From NCBI GenBank assembly GCA_001773295.1, contig MEWG01000035.1:1-6571 (forward strand): DNA of 6,571 nt, given 5' to 3'. Of the stretch, positions 1 to 4,734 are shown piece by piece. Both the position numbers and the translations under genes were made by a program. Positions within the stretch are counted from its first letter, which is position 1. Each line of letters opens with the position of its first letter. The notes under the pieces are model-generated. The model had not been told where the DNA came from. It did no database searches and worked only from the letters and a program-made list of their open reading frames with translations. This stretch comes from a candidate division WWE3 bacterium RIFOXYD1_FULL_39_9 (GTDB taxonomy: Bacteria; Patescibacteriota; WWE3; UBA101185; UBA10185).

Positions 1-572
1 AGGCAACTTTGTCATCCGAGATGGCTACTGTACATGAAAGACTGGTTACAACTAAAGGAAGTTTCGTTACTACAATCGAAGCAATATATCTTCCGGCAGA
101 CGATATCTTGGATCAGGGTGTCCAATCCATTTACGACTATTTAAATTCATCAATTGTTCTTTCCAGAGACATTTATCAGGAGGGAAGGTTTCCTGCTATC
201 GACATTGTTTCTTCAGGTTCTAGTGCGTTAAATCCGGAAATAGTTTCACCTTTGCATTATTATGTCTCAGTCCAAGCCCAAAGTTTGCTCAAAAAATCTG
301 ATTCACTTGAAAGAATAGTTTCGTTGGTAGGCGAGGCAGAGCTGTCAGATGAAGATAGAATTACTTATCAACGTGTTAAAAAACTGAAGAATTTTATGAC
401 ACAGAGCTTTTATTCTACTGCCGAACAAACAGGCAGGCCCGGTGTGTATGTACCGGCTGTAACAACAGTCCAAGACGTGAAAGATCTAATAGACGGAAAA
501 TACGACGACATTTCTGAAGATAAATTTATGAATATAGGAAGTGCCAGTGAACTTAGAAAACCTCAACAATAG
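1..572 (+). CDS. atpD: F-type ATP synthase subunit beta (3' part only)
   Basis: This is the C-terminal part, about 190 residues, of the catalytic beta subunit of the F1Fo ATP synthase. The reading frame is open from base 3, so the gene begins upstream, and the P-loop and Walker B regions lie outside the window. Visible family landmarks, in order, are ATLSSEM (family PTLATEM), the AIYLPADD stretch, IVLSR, FPAID at the adenine-pocket position (many homologues have YPAVD), the ELSDEDR loop equivalent to DELSEED that contacts gamma, and GRPGVYV near the end. The segment usually reading TDPAPATTF is replaced here by LDQGVQSIY. The stop is TAG at 570-572, and atpC starts inside the last codons, as expected for a coupled atp operon. 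Identity is certain at family level; only completeness is limited by the window edge. Confidence 0.95.
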   Translation, partial: ATLSSEMATVHERLVTTKGSFVTTIEAIYLPADDILDQGVQSIYDYLNSSIVLSRDIYQEGRFPAIDIVSSGSSALNPEIVSPLHYYVSVQAQSLLKKSDSLERIVSLVGEAELSDEDRITYQRVKKLKNFMTQSFYSTAEQTGRPGVYVPAVTTVQDVKDLIDGKYDDISEDKFMNIGSASELRKPQQ

Positions 573-849
573 AATAAAACAATTTACCGGTGCGGATAAG
601 CAGGATTTAAAGTTAAATATAAACGTCAGGAGCCGTTCAAAAAAATATTTTCAAGGCGAGGTTAGATCTGTAACAGCAATAAACGAAACAGGGGAGTTTG
701 ATATTTTGCCGCTTCACGCCAATTTCATAACCTTAATAAAGAGCTTTATCGTTTTAGACAAAGGTCTGCCAAGCGAAAAAAAGATTGAGTTTGAAAATGG
801 GGTTGTAAGTGCGATAGGCGGTGCGGTTGATATTTATGTAGGTCTGTAG
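547..849 (+). CDS. atpC: F-type ATP synthase subunit epsilon, short form
   Basis: Epsilon subunit of the F1 central stalk, 100 residues from the chosen GTG. After an approximately 20-residue N-terminal extension comes the beta-sandwich domain, with GEFDILPLHANF at residues 49-60 (family GELGIYPGHAPL) and a GGAVDIYVG end. The protein stops where the beta-sandwich ends, so the C-terminal two-helix domain of about 45-50 residues, which can inhibit ATP hydrolysis in other bacteria, is absent. The start was chosen because AGGAAG at 536-541 lies 5 nt before GTG 547; an in-frame GTG at 541 overlaps that SD and is less likely. The gene overlaps the end of atpD by 26 bp, suggesting translational coupling. 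It is the last gene of the atp operon and converges on rplA. Confidence 0.88.
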   Translation: MNLENLNNRIKQFTGADKQDLKLNINVRSRSKKYFQGEVRSVTAINETGEFDILPLHANFITLIKSFIVLDKGLPSEKKIEFENGVVSAIGGAVDIYVGL

Positions 850-912
850 GCTTTAGTCAGCGCCTTTTCGTGCGAGCACTTCGGCCCATCGCGCTGCAAT
901 GCTACTTAAAGC
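850..912. other. Inverted repeat at the atpC/rplA convergent junction
   Basis: The short gap between two converging genes can fold into a closed structure. GCTTTA at 850-855 pairs perfectly with TAAAGC at 907-912, and CAGCGC at 858-863 pairs with GCGCTG at 891-896. An inner GTGCGAGCAC (870-879) can form a small hairpin. The rplA stop codon lies in the outer arm. It may end transcription on both strands or protect 3' ends, but neither strand has a T-run directly after the stem, so it is not a typical intrinsic terminator. The function is a guess. Confidence 0.3.
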
Positions 913-1565
913 TGGGCTAGATCGACTGAAAAAGCAGGACCCATGGTTGCAGATACGAATACGCTTTTAATCCAATCAGATTTGGCTTTTGAAGGTTTAT
1001 TCTGATTAAGTGAGTTATAAATTTCTTTGAAGTTTTCCGCTAATTTATTGTCATCAAAGCTCTTTTTACCCATTATTGTGTGAATAACTGGGATATCTTT
1101 TTCTGTTTTTACTTCGATCTTGCCTTTTTTTATTTGGGACACGGCGGTTTCAACGTCTTCAGTTACAGTTCCTGTCTTTGGGTTTGGCATCATTCCTACC
1201 GGACCAAGAATTCTGGCAACTTTGGCAAGCTTTGGCATGAATTTAGGTTCGGCAACTAGCACTTCAAAATCAATTTTTGGTTTAATTGTGCCTTTTTCAA
1301 TCTTTTCAATATCGCTTTCCAGAAGTTCAATGTCAGCTCCCGCTACCTTTTTAGAGGCTAAGACGGCTACTTTTTTTGATTTACCGGTCCCATTGGGGAG
1401 GGTAGTGGTAAATCTAACGGACAATTCCGGATTTTTTGGATCTTTGAATAAATTAATGTGAAGCTCGATTGTTGCATCAAACTTGGCTTTAGAACCGGCT
1501 TTTGCCTTCTTTATAGCTTCTTCTAACGTATATAAATTCATGTCTTTGTCTTTATTTTTTGTCAT
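906..1565 (-). CDS. rplA: 50S ribosomal protein L1 (uL1)
   Basis: Ribosomal protein uL1, which forms the L1 stalk on the E-site side of the large subunit and helps move out deacylated tRNA. It has 219 residues, close to the usual 225-235. Signature segments are LPNGTGK (56-62), the near-invariant GPVGMMPNPKTGTV (121-134), IHTIMGKKSF with LAENF, and the C-terminal IKSVFVSATMGPAFSVD. It is the last gene of the secE-nusG-rplK-rplA operon, 5 nt after the rplK stop. The start is ATG 1563-1565 with no visible SD; an in-frame ATG at 1539-1541 (Met9) is a possible alternative. In many bacteria uL1 represses its own operon by binding an mRNA mimic of its rRNA site; no such site was recognised here. 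Some Parcubacteria lack uL1, so its presence argues against those clades. Confidence 0.96.
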   Translation of the reverse strand: MTKNKDKDMNLYTLEEAIKKAKAGSKAKFDATIELHINLFKDPKNPELSVRFTTTLPNGTGKSKKVAVLASKKVAGADIELLESDIEKIEKGTIKPKIDFEVLVAEPKFMPKLAKVARILGPVGMMPNPKTGTVTEDVETAVSQIKKGKIEVKTEKDIPVIHTIMGKKSFDDNKLAENFKEIYNSLNQNKPSKAKSDWIKSVFVSATMGPAFSVDLAQL

Positions 1566-1570
1566 GTGGG

Positions 1571-2014
1571 TTATTTTTCAACTTCTACGCCCATGGATCT
1601 AGCTATGCCTGCAATAATTTTGCTGGCCTGGCCGAGATCTTTAGTGTTTAGGTCGGGCATTTTTACTTGTGCAATTTCTTCAACTTGTTTTTTTGTTAAC
1701 TTTCCAACTTTTTGTTTGTTTGGAACTGCAGAACCTTTATCCAACTTTAATGCTTTTTTGATTAAATGTGAGGCAACTGGAGTTTTTGTAATAAATGTAA
1801 ACGATCTGTCTTCGTAAACAGTTAAGATTGCAGGAATGACATCATTACCCATTTGAGCTGTTCTGGCGTTAAATTCCTTGCAGAAATCCATTATAGCAAC
1901 TCCATGCTGACCCAGTGCAGGGCCGATTGGAGGTGCCGGATTAGCTTTACCGGCAGCTATTGCCAGTTTTACTATTGCCTTAACTTTTTTTCCTTTTTTT
2001 GGTTTAACTGCCAT
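1571..2014 (-). CDS. rplK: 50S ribosomal protein L11 (uL11)
   Basis: Ribosomal protein uL11, part of the GTPase-associated centre at the base of the L7/L12 stalk. It has 147 residues against a usual length of about 141, with a slightly longer lysine-rich N-terminus. Hallmarks are AAGKANPAPPIGPALGQHG in the N-terminal domain, FCKEFNART, and the C-terminal rRNA-binding domain with KKQVEEIAQVKMPDLN and IAGIARSMGVEV. It lies 12 nt after nusG and 5 nt before rplA in the same operon. The ATG start at 2012-2014 has no clear SD in the A/T-rich gap. Family assignment is secure. Confidence 0.97.
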   Translation of the reverse strand: MAVKPKKGKKVKAIVKLAIAAGKANPAPPIGPALGQHGVAIMDFCKEFNARTAQMGNDVIPAILTVYEDRSFTFITKTPVASHLIKKALKLDKGSAVPNKQKVGKLTKKQVEEIAQVKMPDLNTKDLGQASKIIAGIARSMGVEVEK

Positions 2015-2026
2015 ATTATTTATTCT

Positions 2027-2632
2027 TTAAAGCCTGGAAATCTGTGTAAAGTCCAGTTCTACAGGAGTTTCTCTACCAAATACTGAAACGAGCACCTTAA
2101 CTTTACCTTGCTCGTCATTAACCTCGTCAACCTTGCCTAAGAAGTCTCTAAACGGTCCGTCAGCAATCTTTACAGAGTCGCCGACCGAGAACTTAGCTTC
2201 AAACTTAGGAGCTTCCATTTTAGCAAATTTCATCAAAGTTTTGACCTCTGATTCTGGAAGTGGGGTAGGGGCTGAACCCATACCTACGAAGCCTGTGACA
2301 CCAGGAGTTGATCTTACTACATACCATGCGTCGTCGTCCATAATCATTTGGACCATTAAATATCCTGGGAACAATTTTTCCTCCAAGGATCTCTTTTTTC
2401 CTTCTGTTACAACGATTTTCTGTTGCTGAGGGATGAACATTTTAAAAATTCTGTCGGTAAAACCACCGATTTCGGCTCTTTGTTTCAAAGTTACAGCTAC
2501 TTTATTTTCATGACCTGAGTAGGTATGAACAACATACCATTTTGCTGTATCAGGAATATCGCTGTTGATGATAACAACGCCATCTTCCTTGGTTGCAGTT
2601 TTTTCAGTTGTTTCTTTTTTTATATCTGACAT
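2027..2632 (-). CDS. nusG: Transcription termination/antitermination factor NusG
   Basis: NusG binds the beta' clamp helices of RNA polymerase and increases elongation processivity; through its KOW domain it can contact Rho or ribosomal protein uS10. It has 201 residues. Residues 1-30 are a polar, probably disordered extension. The NGN domain begins at WYVVHTYSGHENKV (32-45) and includes the hallmark LFPGYLMVQM and the STPGVTGFVG segment. The C-terminal KOW domain covers roughly 148-198, from FSVGDSVKIADGPF through FGRETPVEL. It starts 1 nt after the secE stop, which implies coupled translation, and no SD is visible. Position and domain order match the conserved secE-nusG-rplK-rplA cluster. 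Confidence 0.97.
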   Translation of the reverse strand: MSDIKKETTEKTATKEDGVVIINSDIPDTAKWYVVHTYSGHENKVAVTLKQRAEIGGFTDRIFKMFIPQQQKIVVTEGKKRSLEEKLFPGYLMVQMIMDDDAWYVVRSTPGVTGFVGMGSAPTPLPESEVKTLMKFAKMEAPKFEAKFSVGDSVKIADGPFRDFLGKVDEVNDEQGKVKVLVSVFGRETPVELDFTQISRL

Positions 2633-2633
2633 A

Positions 2634-2846
2634 TTATCTTAATAAAGCGGTCAAGGCTTCCTTAAATATATAATCAAAACCGGTCACGAACAAGCCAACG
2701 ACTAAGCTAACACCTATAACATAAGCCGTCAAGCGAATGGTTTCCTGCCTATTGGGCCATTTTATGAGCTTCAATTCGGCATAGGAGTCTTTGACAAAAT
2801 TAATCACTTTAGTCACGTAGTGGATTTTAGCATCTTTTTTGACCAT
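2634..2846 (-). CDS. secE: Preprotein translocase subunit SecE, minimal single-TM form
   Basis: SecE clamps the SecY channel of the general secretion translocon in the cytoplasmic membrane. It has 70 residues, the short one-helix form usual outside gammaproteobacteria. The amphipathic region ends in ELKLIKWPNRQE, matching the family ELKKVxWPxRxE signature, followed by one hydrophobic segment at about residues 40-62 (TAYVIGVSLVVGLFVTGFDY). It is the first gene of the operon. ATG 2844-2846 is the only methionine available and has no SD in front. Family and operon position agree. Confidence 0.95.
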   Translation of the reverse strand: MVKKDAKIHYVTKVINFVKDSYAELKLIKWPNRQETIRLTAYVIGVSLVVGLFVTGFDYIFKEALTALLR

Positions 2847-2878
2847 AGCAAAGAGTTTAGCCCGTCAAATAGACTTGA

Positions 2879-2887
2879 TGTTATAAT
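2879..2887 (+). promoter_or_regulatory. Extended -10 promoter element upstream of the M50 protease
   Basis: TGTTATAAT is a perfect TGnTATAAT extended -10, with predicted transcription start near 2894 and a leader of about 50 nt before the ATG at 2945. The -35 is poor, which extended -10 promoters tolerate. A second consensus hexamer lies 34 bp downstream, so which one is used is unknown. Confidence 0.5.
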
Positions 2888-2889
2888 GA
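2880..2889 (-). promoter_or_regulatory. Possible -10 of the secE operon promoter
   Basis: On the minus strand the sequence reads CATTATAAC here, offering CATTAT or TATAAC as a -10 about 35-40 nt before the secE start and giving a leader of roughly 25-30 nt. No good -35 lies 16-18 bp further upstream. It overlaps the plus-strand extended -10 at the same place. Tentative. Confidence 0.3.
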
Positions 2890-2891
2890 AC

Positions 2892-2921
2892 TTTATTACA
2901 TCGAGCGAAGCGAGATATAAT
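2892..2921 (+). promoter_or_regulatory. Second candidate promoter of the M50 protease gene
   Basis: TATAAT at 2916-2921 is a perfect -10, with a weak TTTATT at 2892-2897 as a possible -35 (18-bp spacer). The predicted start is near 2928, about 17 nt before the ATG. The hexamer lies in TATAATA, which also reads TATTAT on the other strand, so it could fire in both directions. The GCGAAGC motif lies inside the spacer. Confidence 0.4.
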
Positions 2922-2944
2922 AACCGAGCTGTTTTAAACTTACT

Positions 2945-3547
2945 ATGCTTCTAACACAATTGTTCCAAAATCCTGAGATGTTCTTTTTTGTAGTTTTGGC
3001 TCTGATTATAGCCATTACCGTACACGAGTTTTCCCATGCTTACGCGGCAGACAGGCTTGGAGATCCTACAGCTAGGTATCTTGGTAGAGTTTCTCTCAAT
3101 CCTTTGAAACACCTGGATCCGATAGGATCGCTTATGCTTTTAGTAGTGGGGATTGGGTGGGGAAGACCTGTACCTTTTAATCCCGATAATTTAGCTAACC
3201 CCAAAAGGGATTCCGCAATTATCTCGTTTGCCGGACCTTTATCTAACTTTGTACTTGCAGGCGTTATTGCCCTTGTCTACAGATTAATTGGGCTACCAAG
3301 CCTTGCTGAATTTGCGGCATCCGCAGTGTTTTATAATTTAATGTTAGGAGTTTTTAATTTATTACCATTTCATCCCTTGGATGGGTTTAAAATTGTTTAT
3401 GGACTTTTGCCTTTTAATCTGGCTTATCAATGGCTTCAGATGCAAAATTACGGAATCTATATCTTAATATTTATGATGTTTACAGGCACAACCGGTCGTA
3501 TACTTCAGCCCTTAATATATTTTTCCTTTAGCTTATTGGGTTTCTGA
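2945..3547 (+). CDS. Site-2 protease family (M50) integral membrane metalloprotease
   Basis: A 200-residue polytopic membrane protein of peptidase family M50, a zinc metalloprotease that cuts substrates within or near the membrane. The first hydrophobic segment (about 12-33) carries HEFSH at 27-31, the HExxH zinc and catalytic motif. The third zinc ligand motif is NLLPFHPLDG at 138-147, with Asp146 in the expected NxxPxxPLDG context. Other hydrophobic stretches are about 57-73, 94-116 (with the family SFAGPLSN), 122-140 and 168-198. There is no PDZ or CBS domain, so it is the minimal soluble-domain-free type, like many uncharacterised bacterial homologues. The substrate cannot be predicted. 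The start is ATG 2945 without an SD; the stop is TGA, evidence that TGA is not recoded. It is flanked by a divergent operon and the RNA gene and appears monocistronic. Confidence 0.92.
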   Translation: MLLTQLFQNPEMFFFVVLALIIAITVHEFSHAYAADRLGDPTARYLGRVSLNPLKHLDPIGSLMLLVVGIGWGRPVPFNPDNLANPKRDSAIISFAGPLSNFVLAGVIALVYRLIGLPSLAEFAASAVFYNLMLGVFNLLPFHPLDGFKIVYGLLPFNLAYQWLQMQNYGIYILIFMMFTGTTGRILQPLIYFSFSLLGF

Positions 3548-3569
3548 AATGTCGTAATTTGATACTTGT

Positions 3570-3597
3570 TTGACTGAGATATTTACATTGCTATACT
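3570..3597 (+). promoter_or_regulatory. Strong -35/extended -10 promoter of the structured RNA
   Basis: TTGACT (3570-3575) is followed after 16 bp by TATACT (3592-3597), preceded by TG and one base, making an extended -10. The predicted start is about 3604, which is exactly where the 5' strand of the closing helix of the RNA begins. It is the best sigma70-type promoter in the window, as expected for an abundant RNA. Confidence 0.75.
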
Positions 3598-3603
3598 TTA
3601 AAA

Positions 3604-3816
3604 GATGGATTACACGTCCACACTCCTGGTGTGCTCGTTCAATCTGAAGTGAAGAATCACCTCAGCTGATTCCACGTCTCGGAATGCCAAGATTTACGTC
3701 CGAAAGACTTAAACAGGGCTATCCACTTAAAGACGAACGGGGTTTCTGCTTCAGACCTGGCACATCGGGATGCATTCATTGAAGTAACAAAGTTCCGCCG
3801 AAAGGCGGAACTTTTT
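3604..3816 (+). ncRNA. Structured RNA of about 210 nt with 6S RNA-like architecture
   Basis: A stand-alone RNA gene with its own promoter and intrinsic terminator and no credible ORF. Hand folding gives one long rod. The closing helix pairs 3604-3610 with 3774-3780. A 12-bp helix pairs 3624-3635 with 3759-3770 (three G-U pairs), and an 8-bp helix pairs 3643-3650 with 3748-3755. Next comes a large asymmetric bubble (3651-3668 against 3744-3747). The apical arm pairs 3669-3673/3739-3743, 3675-3679/3731-3735, 3681-3683/3722-3724, 3686-3688/3717-3719, 3693-3696/3710-3713 and 3698-3700/3706-3708, capped by a CGAAA loop. Closing stem, central bubble, terminal stem and about 180-210 nt length are the known plan of 6S RNA, which mimics an open promoter and binds RNA polymerase. 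No primary-sequence 6S signature was recognised, so the RNA gene is well supported while the 6S label is inference. An alternative pairing of 3636-3640 with 3735-3739 would make a pseudoknot. SRP RNA, tmRNA, RNase P and T-box landmarks are absent. Confidence 0.7.
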
Positions 3817-3820
3817 CGTT
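3789..3820 (+). terminator. Intrinsic terminator of the structured RNA
   Basis: AAAGTTCCGCC (3789-3799) pairs without mismatch with GGCGGAACTTT (3804-3814), an 11-bp stem closed by a GAAA (GNRA) tetraloop. It is followed by the T-run extending to 3816 and a further TTT after CG. It ends the RNA before folD, which therefore needs its own promoter or readthrough. Confidence 0.93.
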
Positions 3821-3851
3821 TAAAAAGTTAAGATAAATAAAAGAAATGTTG

Positions 3852-3882
3852 TTGCTGAAGTACTTACTTAAAGTTGTATAAT
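3852..3882 (+). promoter_or_regulatory. Candidate folD promoter
   Basis: TATAAT at 3877-3882 is a perfect -10 hexamer. The best -35 is TTGCTG at 3852-3857 with a long 19-bp spacer. The predicted start falls at about 3889, on the GTG chosen as the folD start, so the mRNA may be leaderless. The -10 would lie inside the coding sequence if the upstream TTG (3874) were used. Confidence 0.45.
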
Positions 3883-3888
3883 TCACCG

Positions 3889-4734
3889 GTGGAAATTTTT
3901 GATGCCTCTAAATGTACAACAATACTGGATCAGCGCATAAAGACACACGTGGACATGTTATCCGAGTCGGATCTTAACAACGTTTTGGGCATTATTCAGG
4001 TAGGGGATAATCCGGTTTCAGAAAGCTACATCAAGCTAAAAATTAAATATTGTCAAAGATTTGGCATACGTGCGCAGCTGTTTAAGTTAGATCAAAATCT
4101 TTCTGATCAGGAAATAACCGATAACATAACAAGTATTTTTGCAAGACCCGAAATTTCCGGGGGAATAATCCAACTACCTCTACCAAGAACGAGCCTAAAT
4201 GGTGTTCTAAATCTGATTCCGTTAAAGAAGGACATAGACATGCTTTCGAGTAACACTTGGGTTCAATACGACGAAGGTAAACGATCGATTACATCACCGG
4301 TTGTGCTTGCAATGAGGGCATTTTTGGACACTTATTCCATAGATATTCACGGTATGTCTATTAAGATCATAGGTAGAGGTCGCCTAGTAGGAGTGCCAAT
4401 TGCTAAGTACTTGTTATCACAGGGCGTAAATCCGGAGTTTTTGGATGACTATACGACAGGAGACTCGCTAAAGGCTGATTTGGCAATCACAAGCACCGGA
4501 ATTGCCCGTCTCATCAAGGGCGAGAATATAAACGAGGGTTGTAGTGTCATAGATTTTGGGTCAAGTATTGTTGATGGGAAGACTGTAGGCGATTTTGATC
4601 TAAGCTCAAAGACAGATCACTTGAAGTTTATCTCTCCTTCACCGGGAGGTATGGGTCCATTGGTTCTTCGCTATCTTATAATGAACTTTCTGGGATTGGA
4701 GTATTCAAACCTAGATTTTCAGCAGTCTCAATAA
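3889..4734 (+). CDS. folD: Bifunctional methylenetetrahydrofolate dehydrogenase/cyclohydrolase FolD
   Basis: FolD interconverts 5,10-methylene-THF and 10-formyl-THF through dehydrogenase and cyclohydrolase steps, supplying one-carbon units in the cytosol. Numbering from TTG 3874, the catalytic pattern YxxxK is Tyr52/Lys56 in SYIKLKIK, the QLPLP motif is at 100-104, and the active-site Asp is in KDID (119-122), followed by Met where the family has Gly. The Rossmann part has GRGRLVGVP, then ADLAITSTG, VIDFGSS and SPGGMGPL. The loop usually reading HSRT or HRFT, whose Arg contacts the NADP phosphate, is DDYT here. GTG 3889 (281 residues) is preferred because VEIFDAS aligns with the usual N-terminus and the predicted transcript starts there; TTG 3874 would add 5 residues. 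No SD is present. The 3' end overlaps the opposing DHH gene by 59 bp. Divergent, but all core catalytic residues are present. Confidence 0.9.
   Translation: MEIFDASKCTTILDQRIKTHVDMLSESDLNNVLGIIQVGDNPVSESYIKLKIKYCQRFGIRAQLFKLDQNLSDQEITDNITSIFARPEISGGIIQLPLPRTSLNGVLNLIPLKKDIDMLSSNTWVQYDEGKRSITSPVVLAMRAFLDTYSIDIHGMSIKIIGRGRLVGVPIAKYLLSQGVNPEFLDDYTTGDSLKADLAITSTGIARLIKGENINEGCSVIDFGSSIVDGKTVGDFDLSSKTDHLKFISPSPGGMGPLVLRYLIMNFLGLEYSNLDFQQSQ

Noticed and set aside
850..912. tRNA gene in the atpC/rplA gap, suggested by complementary ends
   Set aside because: About 63 nt, no TTC-type T-loop sequence, no anticodon arm and no CCA context.
1120..2429. Open frames on the plus strand opposite rplA, rplK and nusG, and similar frames opposite the DHH and GH13 genes
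   Set aside because: They are antisense shadows of well-identified proteins, with low-complexity translations and no family resemblance.
3545..3547. TGA as a recoded glycine codon, as in Gracilibacteria
   Set aside because: The M50 protein ends naturally at this TGA, the following frame soon hits another stop, and no in-frame TGA is needed in any identified gene.
3605..3652. A 15-codon ORF beginning one base after the predicted RNA start, readable as a leaderless peptide
   Set aside because: The codons lie across both long helices of the RNA, the peptide has no recognisable feature, and an ORF of this length is expected by chance.
3604..3788. Riboswitch for folD (THF or ZTP type), T-box, SRP RNA, tmRNA or RNase P RNA
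   Set aside because: None of the conserved cores I know for these were found: no tRNA-like ends, no SRP GNRA/tetraloop core, no T-box motif, no ZTP pseudoknot consensus; and the RNA has a rod fold and a full terminator.
3846..3881. An 11-residue hydrophobic ORF ending inside the start region of folD, possible leader peptide
   Set aside because: No SD, and if transcription starts near 3889 it would not be on the folD mRNA; likely chance.
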